A stretch of 57,404 nucleotides of DNA from Kosakonia oryziphila (GTDB lineage Bacteria > Pseudomonadota > Gammaproteobacteria > Enterobacterales > Enterobacteriaceae), in NCBI RefSeq assembly GCF_900094795.1, contig NZ_FMBC01000031.1, positions 1 to 57,404 of the forward strand, read 5' to 3'. Positions 1-10,073 of this stretch are shown one piece after another. A model generated the notes under the pieces. It was not told the DNA's origin and ran no database searches. It saw only the letters and a program-made list of their open reading frames with translations. Made by a program: the position numbers and the translations under genes. The number at the start of each line of letters is the position of its first letter. Within the stretch, counting starts at the first letter, position 1.

Positions 1-326
1 AGCCGGAGCTTGTGGAGCAAGAGCTGTGGGGTGTCTTACTGGCTTATAATCTGGTGAGATATCAGATGATTAAAATGGCGGAACATCTGAAAGGTTACTG
101 GCCGAATCAACTGAGTTTCTCAGAATCATGCGGAATGGTGATGAGAATGCTGATGACATTGCAGGGCGCATCACCGGGACGTATACCGGAGCTGATGCGC
201 GATCTTGCAAGTATGGGACAACTTGTGAAATTACCGACAAGAAGGGAAAGGGCCTTCCCGAGAGTGGTAAAGGAGAGGCCCTGGAAATACCCCACAGCCC
301 CGAAAAAGAGCCAGTCAGTTGCTTAA
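1..326 (+). CDS. IS4 transposase, C-terminal fragment (window-truncated)
   Basis: The reading frame enters at position 3 (P-E-L-V-E-Q-E-L-W-G) and stops at 326, giving about 107 residues. They match the C-terminal quarter of the 442-residue E. coli IS4 DDE transposase, as I remember it, almost residue for residue, ending K-K-S-Q-S-V-A. The fragment begins just after the YREK signature that carries the catalytic glutamate, so no DDE residue is visible. The protein is cut only by the window edge; nothing indicates that the gene itself is broken. The near identity with an E. coli insertion sequence suggests recent acquisition, because the neighbouring genes are less similar to E. coli. Confidence 0.93.
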   Translation, partial: PELVEQELWGVLLAYNLVRYQMIKMAEHLKGYWPNQLSFSESCGMVMRMLMTLQGASPGRIPELMRDLASMGQLVKLPTRRERAFPRVVKERPWKYPTAPKKSQSVA

Positions 327-339
327 CTGACTGGCATTA
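1..339 (+). mobile_element. IS4 insertion sequence, right (3') end only
   Basis: This is the last 339 bases of an IS4-type element, cut by the window edge. The terminal inverted repeat (about 322-339) reads CTTAACTGACTGGCATTA. Its complement matches the left end of the second copy at 57058 at all but two positions. The transposase tail ends 13 bases before the element end, which is the usual compact IS4 arrangement. Flanking DNA to the right starts CTACCGGCGGA. The left flank is outside the window, so a target duplication cannot be tested. IS4 is about 1.4 kb, so roughly 1.1 kb is missing here. Confidence 0.93.
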
Positions 340-391
340 CTACCGGCGGAGGCGTTTATTTAATAACCTTCATGATAAAGCACTCTGCTAC

Positions 392-410
392 TGTTAAAAG
401 GGTTTTAACA
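392..410. promoter_or_regulatory. Perfect inverted repeat, candidate operator or leader hairpin
   Basis: TGTTAAAA-GGG-TTTTAACA has perfect 8-bp arms with a 3-bp spacer. It lies immediately upstream of the GGAGGA ribosome-binding site (415-420) of the flavin-reductase-like gene. Its size and position fit an operator for a dimeric repressor, or a short hairpin in the leader. No cognate regulator is visible inside the window. It may be in the part cut off by the IS4 element. Confidence 0.5.
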
Positions 411-426
411 ACGCGGAGGAAGCACA

Positions 427-972
427 ATGAAAAAGCAATCCTGGCCGCTGCACGATGTCCGGCACTGGCTGGAGCCTGGCCCGGTGGTACTGCTGAGTAG
501 CCACTGGCAAGGGCGGAATAATATTATGACCTTAGGCTGGCACACGATTCTGGAGTTTTCCCCTTCGCTGGTCGGCTGCATGATTTCCGGTGGCAATGCC
601 AGCTTCGAACGCATCCGGCAAAGTGGAGAGTGTGTAATTAATCTGCCTGAGGCCAGTATGATCGACACCGTTTCCCGCATTGGTAACTGTACGGGCGATG
701 AAGTCGATAAGTTTGCTCAATTTGGCCTGACGGCAGAAAAAAGCGAGCACGTGGCCGCGCCATCTATTAAAGAGTGCTACGGCCAGTTCGAATGCCGCCT
801 TTATGACGATGCGATGGTGGATACCTATAACTTCTTTATTTTTGAAGTTGTTGCTGCGCGGGTAAACCGTGAACCAACGTGGCCACAGACGCTGCATTAC
901 ACCGGCGACGGCGTGTTCCGAACCGATGGCGATGTGCTTGAGCGTAAAGCACTCTTCACCAAAGTCTCCTGA
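427..972 (+). CDS. Flavin reductase family (FMN-binding split-barrel) protein
   Basis: This 181-residue soluble protein resembles the flavin reductase-like domain (split-barrel FMN-binding fold, DIM6/NTAB type). Members bind FMN and either reduce free flavin with NAD(P)H or act as flavoprotein hydrolase/reductase partners; the substrate here is unknown. Family-like features are the N-terminal segment P-G-P-V-V-L-L-S with an exposed hydrophobic strand, the central F-S-P-S-L-V-G-C-M-I-S, and the C-V-I-N-L-P strand followed by G-D-E-V-D-K-F. The ATG at 427 has a strong GGAGGA site 7 bases upstream. No other gene follows on this strand, and ybaA converges from the other side with an 8-base gap. 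The IS4 copy ends only 87 bp upstream, so the native promoter region may have been split or replaced. It is not present beside ybaA in E. coli K-12 as I recall. Confidence 0.75.
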   Translation: MKKQSWPLHDVRHWLEPGPVVLLSSHWQGRNNIMTLGWHTILEFSPSLVGCMISGGNASFERIRQSGECVINLPEASMIDTVSRIGNCTGDEVDKFAQFGLTAEKSEHVAAPSIKECYGQFECRLYDDAMVDTYNFFIFEVVAARVNREPTWPQTLHYTGDGVFRTDGDVLERKALFTKVS

Positions 973-980
973 GTTTCGCA

Positions 981-1334
981 TTACTCATCGAGCACAGGCA
1001 CAAAGCCGCCGTATATCATGCGTTTACCATCAAAAGGCATCGCATTGCCCAGTTCGCGCATACGGGGATCAACCATCATTTTTTGATTCGCAGCATCGCG
1101 CACTTCTTTGGACGGGTATTCAATCCAGCTGAAGACGACCGCTTCGTGGTCTTCAGCTTTTACCGCCATGCGAAAATCGGTAAGTTTGCCATCCGGTACG
1201 TCGTCAGCCCAACATTCGACAATGCGCGTTGCGCCGAACTCTTTAAAGATTGGTGCCGCTTTCGCCGCAAGCTGGCAATACGCCTCTTTTTCACTCTCTG
1301 GCACTGCGACCACAAAACCATCGACATATTTCAT
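981..1334 (-). CDS. ybaA: DUF1428 family protein YbaA
   Basis: The 117 residues are collinear with E. coli YbaA, starting M-K-Y-V-D-G-F-V-V-A-V-P and containing W-A-D-D-V-P-D-G-K and F-S-W-I-E-Y-P-S-K. The family (DUF1428) has a ferredoxin-like/dimeric alpha-beta barrel fold. It appears next to stress and sugar genes in many bacteria, and its biochemical role is unknown. The protein is cytoplasmic, with no signal peptide. It lies 59 bp downstream of lacZ on the same strand, with a hairpin between them, so some readthrough from the lac promoter is possible. In E. coli, ybaA is next to ffs; here more than 8 kb has been inserted between them. Confidence 0.92.
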   Translation of the reverse strand: MKYVDGFVVAVPESEKEAYCQLAAKAAPIFKEFGATRIVECWADDVPDGKLTDFRMAVKAEDHEAVVFSWIEYPSKEVRDAANQKMMVDPRMRELGNAMPFDGKRMIYGGFVPVLDE

Positions 1335-1356
1335 GCATCAATCCCCGCATGACTGC

Positions 1357-1377
1357 GCAGCGGGACAGCCCCGCTGC
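1357..1377 (-). terminator. Hairpin between lacZ and ybaA
   Basis: GCAGCGGG-ACAGC-CCCGCTGC is a perfect 8-bp GC-rich stem in the 59-bp gap between the lacZ stop and the ybaA start. No T-run follows on the minus strand, so it is more likely an mRNA-stabilising or attenuating hairpin than a strong intrinsic terminator. Confidence 0.4.
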
Positions 1378-1393
1378 ATCAGATCCGATAAGT

Positions 1394-4566
<3,173 letters not shown>

Positions 4567-4572
4567 AAAGCA

Positions 4573-5655
4573 TTAGCGACGATCCAGCATAGCAACCTGC
4601 TGCGCCAGCTCATTCAGTTGCCGGGCAAGAACTTCACCGCAGCAGATCTTCCGTTCGCGCGCCGGAGCAGTTGACAGGCGTTCGATCAACGTGACAGGCA
4701 ACCGAATCTGGCTAAGGGCCAACTCCCTGTCAGTCGAGTTAAGCAGCCAGTCCACGCTACGTTCGCCAGCGTCTTTGAACGCCTGGCGCACTGTGGTCAG
4801 CGGCGGAGAAAACCAGGCGCTGTCCGCTGTGTCGTCATACCCCACCACTGAAATCTGGCCTGGCACATCAATGCCCTTCTCGGCACAGGCGCGCATCACG
4901 CCGAGCGCCATCTGATCGTTGGCTACCAAAATCGCCTGTGGCAGCCGGGGGCCTGCCAGCAGCAGATGGGCTTTTTCATATCCCGAAGCAGCACTCCAGT
5001 CTCCATGTTCGCTGGCACAGGGGGCCAGTTTCGCCTGTTCTAACGCCGCCAGCCAGCCGCTAAAACGGGCACGGGCTGAAACCGAACTCTGCGGCCCACC
5101 CAGCAGGGCAATACGCTGGTGGCCTTGCGACAGCACATGCTCCACACCCAGGCGCGCGCCCATCTCCGCATCAAATACCAGGCTGTTAACGGCCGCCTTA
5201 TCGCTGACATCCAGAAATAACACCGGCGTCGGCTGCACCTGCGCTGCCAACTGCTCGGCCTGCGCATCCTCCAGTGGAACATTAATAAGCACGCCTTCCA
5301 CACGCTGTGCCAACAACTCCTGCAATGCCGCGCTACAGCTAGCAGCGTCATGCTGTCCAAGCATCGAAATAATGACGCTCGCGGAGGCAAGACCGGCGCG
5401 GGATTTCACCGCCGAGGCAATTTGTGACGGCGCATGGAGCGCCAGATCGGTAGTCAGTAACCCCAGCGTTCTGTTGCGTTTGCCCGCAAGTTGCTGGGCG
5501 CCGCGATTGGGAACATAGTGCAGCGTGGCCATGGCGGCGAGCACCTTTTCACGGGTACGAGTTGAAACATGGGCCGCATCATTGATCACCCGGGATACGG
5601 TCTGGTAAGAGACGCCTGCATGGCTGGCAACGTCGTAAAGTGTGATAGTTTTCAT
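4573..5655 (-). CDS. lacI: Lactose operon repressor LacI
   Basis: The 360 residues equal the E. coli LacI length. The N-terminal helix-turn-helix reads L-Y-D-V-A-S-H-A-G-V-S-Y-Q-T-V-S-R-V-I-N. Its recognition residues Y17, Q18 and R22 are unchanged, so operator preference should be LacI-like. The hinge helix (N-R-G-A-Q-Q-L-A-G-K) follows. The periplasmic-binding-protein-like inducer domain keeps L-A-L-H-A-P-S-Q-I, V-A-N-D-Q-M-A-L-G and V-V-G-Y-D-D-T. The C-terminus retains a leucine-heptad segment (L-A-R-Q-L-N-E-L-A-Q-Q-V-A-M-L), suggesting tetramers and DNA looping. The start at 5655 has AGGA 6 bases upstream. A LacI-type operator overlaps its own probable promoter, which differs from the constitutive E. 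coli lacI promoter. Confidence 0.96.
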   Translation of the reverse strand: MKTITLYDVASHAGVSYQTVSRVINDAAHVSTRTREKVLAAMATLHYVPNRGAQQLAGKRNRTLGLLTTDLALHAPSQIASAVKSRAGLASASVIISMLGQHDAASCSAALQELLAQRVEGVLINVPLEDAQAEQLAAQVQPTPVLFLDVSDKAAVNSLVFDAEMGARLGVEHVLSQGHQRIALLGGPQSSVSARARFSGWLAALEQAKLAPCASEHGDWSAASGYEKAHLLLAGPRLPQAILVANDQMALGVMRACAEKGIDVPGQISVVGYDDTADSAWFSPPLTTVRQAFKDAGERSVDWLLNSTDRELALSQIRLPVTLIERLSTAPARERKICCGEVLARQLNELAQQVAMLDRR

Positions 5656-5682
5656 GGCGTTCCTGACAGCAAAGGGATCATT

Positions 5683-5711
5683 AGTATACCCGTTTTGCCC
5701 GGATCTGCTTG
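5683..5711 (-). promoter_or_regulatory. Putative lacI promoter
   Basis: On the minus strand, a good -10 TATACT (5683-5688) lies 17 bp from a poor -35 CAAGCA (5706-5711), about 27 bp upstream of the lacI ATG. The -35 lies inside the operator-like sequence at 5707-5727. Confidence 0.5.
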
Positions 5712-5727
5712 TGAGCGCTTCGTGAAA
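5707..5727 (+). promoter_or_regulatory. LacI operator-like sequence upstream of lacI
   Basis: The plus strand reads GCTTGTGAGCGCTTCGTGAA followed by A. The 14 bases TTGTGAGCGCTTCG (5709-5722) are identical to the core of the lacZ operator. It overlaps the putative lacI -35 element, so LacI bound here would repress its own gene. It could also serve as a looping partner, with its centre about 1.2 kb from the lacZ operator. Confidence 0.68.
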
Positions 5728-5912
5728 AATACCACCGATGAAGACAATCGATATGAAATATATTCTGCGGGATAAAAAGAAATATCGGCGAACCACACAG
5801 GCTCGCCGGAAACATCATCCGTAATGTGGTTTGAGATGGTTCTGTAGAGTTATTATGAAACAATCATCACAGTTTTTAATGCAATTTAAATGACGGTTTC
5901 ATGACAACAAGG
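5728..5912. other. Intergenic region between lacI and the small gene pair
   Basis: This AT-rich spacer lies upstream of the lacI promoter and downstream of the 72-residue gene. I see no gene and no convincing terminator. It holds several TATA-like runs that could be promoters, but none has a clear -35. Confidence 0.5.
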
Positions 5913-6131
5913 TTACTGCTGGCGAGGAATAGGAAATCCTTTTATTGAAATAATAAAGCTGTTCCCTTCTTTTTTGATTTTCGCGCCAGCGTCACACCAG
6001 TCCGATGCGATCCGAAAAAACTCATCACTTCCGATATTCCAGTCCAGTCGTACCTGTTTTACAAAGCCTGAGCGCAACATCGCACAGGCTTCGCCGTAGT
6101 TACTGGCGGTTGATAGCAGTTGTTGGTTCAT
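5913..6131 (-). CDS. Small protein of unknown function, coupled to an RHH-type gene
   Basis: This is a 72-residue protein that I do not recognise. It is predicted soluble, with a helical N-terminus (L-L-S-T-A-S-N-Y-G-E-A-C-A-M-L) followed by alternating strand-like segments (V-K-Q-V-R-L-D-W and N-S-F-I-I-S-I-K-G-F). Its ATG overlaps the stop of the upstream gene in ATGA (6128-6131), so translation is probably coupled. A short protein behind an RHH-type DNA-binding gene resembles the layout of type II toxin-antitoxin modules or small plasmid/phage regulatory operons. However, no toxin family motif (RelE, MazF, PIN or Fic) is visible. Function is unassigned. Confidence 0.6.
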   Translation of the reverse strand: MNQQLLSTASNYGEACAMLRSGFVKQVRLDWNIGSDEFFRIASDWCDAGAKIKKEGNSFIISIKGFPIPRQQ

Positions 6132-6379
6132 TTTTTCTTCTTCAGGATTTTACGTAGTGCTTTGATCTCTTTAGGAGTTAACGGAGCTGCACTCTCTTCT
6201 TCCGTGTGCTGGTTGTCAATATCATCTTCCGAGACTCCCGCCTCTTCTGCTGCTTCGAACGCCAGCAGCAGCAGTTTTTCTGTCGCCGTGCTTAAATTTT
6301 CACTATTTACTTCTGCGTAATGACGCAGCTTCTCTTTTAGCGCTTCATCAATTTTGACGTTTAATACTGCACTGGCCAT
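6128..6379 (-). CDS. Small RHH-type (Arc/CopG-like) putative DNA-binding protein
   Basis: This protein has 83 residues. The first 45 fit a ribbon-helix-helix fold: a short strand (A-V-L-N-V-K-I-D), helix A (E-A-L-K-E-K-L-R-H-Y-A-E-V-N), a turn with S-E-N-L-S-T, then helix B (A-T-E-K-L-L-L-L-A-F-E-A-A). An acidic linker (D-D-I-D-N-Q-H-T-E-E-E) and a basic tail (K-E-I-K-A-L-R-K-I-L-K-K-K-K) follow. RHH proteins of this size are usually antitoxins or autorepressors. The ATG at 6379 has a GGGA site. A direct repeat of ACGAA (6420-6424 and 6428-6432) upstream could be its operator. The fold assignment rests on pattern only. Confidence 0.65.
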   Translation of the reverse strand: MASAVLNVKIDEALKEKLRHYAEVNSENLSTATEKLLLLAFEAAEEAGVSEDDIDNQHTEEESAAPLTPKEIKALRKILKKKK

Positions 6380-6613
6380 GATTATCCCTTCTTGTGTGAA
6401 TAAACATGCTAATTAATACACGAACTTACGAAATCGATCCACATTTATATTTCAATATTATAACAGGGCGAAAAATCCCCAGAAATAATTTGCACTATAT
6501 TTATGACAGAAAAATGAAAGTAATATGTCAATTAAATGACATTATAATTTAAAACGAATAAATATAAGGCTAACCTCGGGAATAAAACCCGCCAGCGAGC
6601 ATGCTGGCAGGTT
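6380..6613. other. AT-rich intergenic region upstream of the RHH gene
   Basis: There is no gene. The part near the RHH gene contains a TATTAAT-type -10 on the minus strand and the tandem ACGAA repeat. The base composition is far more AT-rich than the flanking genes, which is typical of recently gained DNA and H-NS targets. Confidence 0.5.
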
Positions 6614-7159
6614 TCAGTGGTGCAGTTGGTTCCATTTTTCGCGGGTTATCTCCCACAACTCCGTCTCCAGCTCCCCGGAAACGTATTCACCTTTTTGCAG
6701 GCGAACTAAATGCATACCGCTGCGTTGAGAAAGTCTCTTCGAACGATCATTGGCGACAGCTTTGGGCGCGCGCAGTACGTCACGCTCAAGCGCGTTAAAC
6801 CAAAAATCCGTTACCGCATGGCAGGCTTCCGTCATATATCCCTGCCCTTGCCACTCCGGAACCAGCCAGAATCCCCGGTTATTGTCCGGCGTATCCATCA
6901 GGCAGATCACGCCGATGAGTTCATCGGGATTTTCCTTACGCCGCAACGTCCAGTACCAGCCTTTCCCTGCGCGCGTTGCTGCCAGCGCAACATTATCAAC
7001 ATAGTTCTGCGCCGCATTATCCGGGTAGGGCCAGGGAACGCTGGCGACCAGATAACGAACAATCTCCTGGCGAGGGAAAATGCGCTGAATTTGCGTGGCA
7101 TCTTCCGATGCCAGCGGTTTGAGAACCAGACGTGCCGTTTGAAGCTCAGGTGTCGCCAC
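6614..7159 (-). CDS. GNAT family N-acetyltransferase (RimJ/RimL-like)
   Basis: This 181-residue protein has the Acetyltransf_3 pattern. It has an N-terminal L-Q-T-A-R-L-V-L-K-P-L strand, a central G-F-W-L-V-P-E-W-Q-G-Q-G-Y-M-T-E-A segment that forms the acetyl-CoA pyrophosphate-binding (Q-x-x-G-x-G/A type) loop, and a C-terminal A-N-D-R-S-K-R-L-S-Q-R-S-G-M segment typical of RimJ/RimL relatives. Such enzymes acetylate N-terminal residues of ribosomal proteins or small molecules; the substrate here is unknown. I chose GTG at 7159 because AAGGAG lies 8 bases upstream and the family N-terminus begins there. A longer frame to 7192 lacks support. It is monocistronic between yczE and the RHH pair. 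Confidence 0.82.
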   Translation of the reverse strand: MATPELQTARLVLKPLASEDATQIQRIFPRQEIVRYLVASVPWPYPDNAAQNYVDNVALAATRAGKGWYWTLRRKENPDELIGVICLMDTPDNNRGFWLVPEWQGQGYMTEACHAVTDFWFNALERDVLRAPKAVANDRSKRLSQRSGMHLVRLQKGEYVSGELETELWEITREKWNQLHH

Positions 7160-7246
7160 AGATGATGCTCCTTTTCTTCCTGAGAGAATCAAGTATTGCA
7201 GACGCTCCGCCAGAACAGGAGATTTTTCGCTATATAAACGAAAAAA

Positions 7247-7858
7247 TCAGGCTACTGGTTCGGTTTGCGGCGTCACACTTAGTGCCGGTTTCTGACGAAA
7301 CCACGGCAGACAAAGCTGAATCAGCGGGCCAATAGTGAACGCATAAAATACCGTGCCGACGCCAAATGTGCCGCCCAACAGACAACCTGCCAGCAGGACT
7401 GAAATCTCAATCGCCGTACGGATATTGCGCACGGACCAACCCGTGCGGGCATGGATCCCGGTCATCAGACCATCACGCGGGCCTGCGCCAAACCCTGCGC
7501 CAATATACATTCCGGTCGCCAGTGCATTGACAATCACTGCCGCCACCAGCATTACGCTGCGCGCCAGGAGTGTCTCCAGCGGCGGCATCAACGCCAGTGC
7601 AGCATCGGCGGCAAGCCCAAGCACGATCACATTGCTGATGGTTCCCAGACCCGGACGCTGGCGCAGCGGGATCCAGAACAACAACACCAGCACGCCGGTA
7701 GCGATCATCACCGCACCAATATTTATCGACAACAGCTTCGCCACACCCAGGTGGAAAACGTTCCACGGATCGGCCCCCAAATCCGCGCGAACAAACATCG
7801 CAGTAGAAACACCGTACAGGACCAAACCAATATAAAGTTGCAGTAATCGACGTAGCAT
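7247..7858 (-). CDS. yczE: YczE-family integral membrane protein
   Basis: The 203 residues form about five to six hydrophobic segments. The conserved motifs are A-D-L-G-A-D-P-W-N-V-F-H near residue 30 and G-A-G-F-G-A-G-P-R-D-G-L-M in the centre, which are hallmarks of the YczE/YitT-like family. The biochemical function is unknown. In Bacillus, YczE is implicated in antibiotic biosynthesis support. The start at 7858 (M-L-R-R-L-L-Q) has AGGAG about 7 bases upstream; seven additional upstream codons are unlikely. It is divergent from a MocR-type regulator, with an 84-bp shared control region. This is the known yczE-yczR gene pairing, so it is probably controlled by that regulator. Confidence 0.85.
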   Translation of the reverse strand: MLRRLLQLYIGLVLYGVSTAMFVRADLGADPWNVFHLGVAKLLSINIGAVMIATGVLVLLFWIPLRQRPGLGTISNVIVLGLAADAALALMPPLETLLARSVMLVAAVIVNALATGMYIGAGFGAGPRDGLMTGIHARTGWSVRNIRTAIEISVLLAGCLLGGTFGVGTVFYAFTIGPLIQLCLPWFRQKPALSVTPQTEPVA

Positions 7859-7914
7859 TTTTGTTCTCCTGTTGTTCATGCTTTCATCTTCACCGCAAAT
7901 GGCATTATGATTAA

Positions 7915-7938
7915 TGTCCAGTTTTCATATAGTGGACT
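7915..7938. promoter_or_regulatory. Candidate YczR operator between yczE and yczR
   Basis: TGTCCA (7915-7920) and TGGACT (7933-7938) form an inverted repeat with a 12-bp spacer (GTTTTCATATAG). It lies directly upstream of the yczR ATG in the divergent intergenic region. MocR-type regulators bind repeated half-sites near divergent promoters, so this is a reasonable candidate. Confidence 0.5.
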
Positions 7939-7942
7939 GCAT

Positions 7943-9364
7943 ATGTCATCCCGTCGCTTTGGTAGCCAATCTTTACAGCGCCTGTTAGGACACTGGCAGC
8001 AACCCGAATCCCGTATGCCGCTATGGCGTCAGCTTGCCGATGCCCTGCGGTTGCTGATTCTTGATGGCAGACTGGCATTAGACACTCGTCTACCCGGCGA
8101 GCGCGAACTGGCCTCGACGCTGGAAATCAGTCGCACTACCGTTGCCAGTGCACTGGCGCACTTGCGCGATGAGGGCTATCTTGAGAGCCGTCACGGCAGC
8201 GGATCGCGGGTGATTCTGCCTGATAGCCGTAGCGTTCCAACGCTCGCAACAGCCGGTACGGCACTGGATCTCTCTACGGCGGCGCTGAGCGCCGGGCCGG
8301 AAATCCACCAGGCCTATATCCACGCGCTGAGCATGATCCCGCACTACCTGACACGAAACGGCTACGACCAGCTCGGTTTACTGCCGCTGCGTGAAGCCAT
8401 TGCCGCACGTTATACCGCGCGCGGGCTAACAACTCACGCCGATGAAGTGATGGTGGTGAATGGTGCCGTCAGCGGACTGGCGCTGATACTGCGTATGCTG
8501 ACCGGTCCGGGAGATCGCGTGGTGGTCGATCACCCAACCTACCCGCTGGCTATTGCCGCGATCCAGGGCGCGTCATGCAGGCCCGTTGGCGTATCGCTGC
8601 CACAAACTGGCTGGGACAGCGACGGTTTTGCCGCCACGCTGGCGCAGACCGCGCCACGTCTTGCCTGGCTGATGCCCGATTTTCACAATCCAACCGGGCG
8701 CTGTATGGATATCGCCACCCGCGAAGCCATCGCGGCTATCGCAGCGCGCACGCGCACAACGCTGGTGGTCGATGAAACAATGGTGGATTTGTGGTACGAC
8801 GCGCCGCCACCTCCGCCACTGGCAGCCTTCGATCCTGCTGGAAACGTGCTCACGCTCGGTTCGGCGGGGAAAAGCTTCTGGGGTGGATTACGCCTGGGAT
8901 GGATCCGCGCCTCAACACGCACGATTGCCGCCCTCGCCCAGACCCGTGACACACTGGATCTGGGTTCCCCGTTACTGGAACAATTGGCAACACTGTGGCT
9001 AATGCAAAACGCAGAGGCATTTTTGCCCGGTCGTCGACAGATGCTCACCAGGCGTCGTGATAATTGCGCTGCGTTAATGCATGAGCATTTTCCGGAATGG
9101 CGCTTTCAGATACCGCAGGGCGGCCTCTCCTATTGGGTAGAGCTGCCCGATATGCTGGCAACCCAATTCGCCGCCCGTGCGGAAACTATCGGCATCCACC
9201 TCGGTGCGGGAACACGTTTTGGTCTTTCCGGCGCCTTTGACCGCTATTTACGTATGCCCTTTTCACTGGAATTAGCCGAGCTGGAAAACGCATTACTGCG
9301 TATCAAACCGCTATGGCTAGCGCTCAACCATTCGCAACGCCCGTTAAAACGCAGCATGGTGTAA
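7943..9364 (+). CDS. yczR: MocR-type transcriptional regulator (GntR HTH + aminotransferase-like domain)
   Basis: This protein has 473 residues. Residues 1-80 form a GntR winged helix (M-P-L-W-R-Q-L-A-D-A-L-R, L-P-G-E-R-E-L-A, S-R-T-T-V-A-S-A-L). After a linker comes a fold-type-I aminotransferase-like domain with N-G-A-V-S-G-L-A-L, D-F-H-N-P-T-G and the PLP-lysine segment G-S-A-G-K-S-F-W-G-G-L-R-L-G-W. MocR regulators use PLP or an amino-compound adduct as effector. The start at 7943 (M-S-S-R-R-F-G-S) matches the domain boundary better than the ATG at 7907. Divergence from yczE supports assignment to the YczR subgroup. Its effector is unknown. Confidence 0.88.
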   Translation: MSSRRFGSQSLQRLLGHWQQPESRMPLWRQLADALRLLILDGRLALDTRLPGERELASTLEISRTTVASALAHLRDEGYLESRHGSGSRVILPDSRSVPTLATAGTALDLSTAALSAGPEIHQAYIHALSMIPHYLTRNGYDQLGLLPLREAIAARYTARGLTTHADEVMVVNGAVSGLALILRMLTGPGDRVVVDHPTYPLAIAAIQGASCRPVGVSLPQTGWDSDGFAATLAQTAPRLAWLMPDFHNPTGRCMDIATREAIAAIAARTRTTLVVDETMVDLWYDAPPPPPLAAFDPAGNVLTLGSAGKSFWGGLRLGWIRASTRTIAALAQTRDTLDLGSPLLEQLATLWLMQNAEAFLPGRRQMLTRRRDNCAALMHEHFPEWRFQIPQGGLSYWVELPDMLATQFAARAETIGIHLGAGTRFGLSGAFDRYLRMPFSLELAELENALLRIKPLWLALNHSQRPLKRSMV

Positions 9365-9441
9365 CGCCGGAAATTATTCGCCCGCATCCGCACAGACTTC
9401 ACGTTAGCCGAGTCGCATAAGAATAATGGAGTAAGGGTATA

Positions 9442-9713
9442 TATACCCTAAATAATTCGAGTTGCAGGAAGGCGGCAACGCAGCGACAAATTCGTCGGGA
9501 ACGAATTTGCCCAACCGAAGGTTGGCCTCCGGTGAGAGACAGGATATCTCTCAGTAATCCCCTGGAGCTTACATAAGTCCGTGACTGGGGTAAGCGACAA
9601 ATCTGCCGGGAGCAGATTTGAACGCTGTAAGCAGCGGTCCCGAAGGGGTAAGGCTCAGGGATGAGCCGAATAAAAAAGCCAACACACCTGCAACTTGAAG
9701 TATGACGGGTATA
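9442..9713. repeat. Expanded ERIC (IRU) element with multiple nested hairpins
   Basis: The termini TATACCCTAAATAATTCGAG and CTTGAAGTATGACGGGTATA, plus the central palindrome GGAGCTTACATAAGTCCGTG, identify an enterobacterial repetitive intergenic consensus element. The usual size is about 127 bp; this one is 272 bp. Both arms carry extra DNA forming perfect hairpins. The left arm has stems at 9487-9495/9501-9509, 9511-9516/9520-9525 and 9534-9539/9547-9552. The right arm has stems at 9598-9606/9612-9620, 9623-9627/9632-9636 and 9652-9657/9662-9667. It sits in the 442-bp convergent gap between the 3' ends of yczR and ffs. A further palindrome GGGTATATATACCC (9435-9448) overlaps its left end. 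Confidence 0.88.
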
Positions 9714-9806
9714 ACAAGCGCGGTAAGCATTTTCAAATAAACCGCTGGTGTGCTGAAGATGTAAAGGGATAAACGGGAAACGGGGCTTCACAAGCAGATA
9801 ATGGGT

Positions 9807-9916
9807 GGGGGCCCTGCCAGCTACATCCCGGCACACACGTCGTCTGCCCTGGCTGCTTCCTTCCGGACCTGACCTGGTGAACAGAGTAGCGTTGCGGGAG
9901 AACCAACAGAGCCCCC
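9807..9916 (-). ncRNA. ffs: 4.5S RNA (bacterial signal recognition particle RNA)
   Basis: The minus strand begins GGGGGCTCTGTTGGTTCTCC and contains the universally conserved apical domain GGTCAGGTCCGGAAGGAAGC. It ends GGCAGGGCCCCC, which pairs with the 5' end. The RNA binds Ffh and guides co-translational targeting of membrane proteins to FtsY/SecYEG. Length and order match E. coli ffs, with only a few substitutions in the stem. The 25-nt leader between the predicted start (about 9942) and the mature 5' end agrees with the RNase P-processed precursor known in E. coli. Confidence 0.97.
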
Positions 9917-9948
9917 ATTGAGAGCGTTGCTAATCAACGCGCTGGCGC

Positions 9949-9977
9949 ATTATCCCTGTCCCGGATGGCAATTGCAA
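9949..9977 (-). promoter_or_regulatory. ffs promoter
   Basis: On the minus strand, -35 TTGCAA (9972-9977) and -10 GATAAT (9949-9954) are separated by 17 bp. They are followed by the GC-rich discriminator GCGCC, as expected for a stable-RNA promoter under stringent control. Confidence 0.75.
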
Positions 9978-10073
9978 GCCGCGCCGGGGCGGATGCTGGT
10001 TTATTGCGCAACTGCCCCTTCACAGCACGCTTTATGCTGTTTATGCTGCAAAGTCTTCCCTCAGGATATCAGC

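Noticed and set aside
9399..9836. 145-codon minus-strand frame across the ERIC element and ffs 3' end
   Set aside because: The frame runs through a repeat element and a structural RNA; composition is not protein-like.
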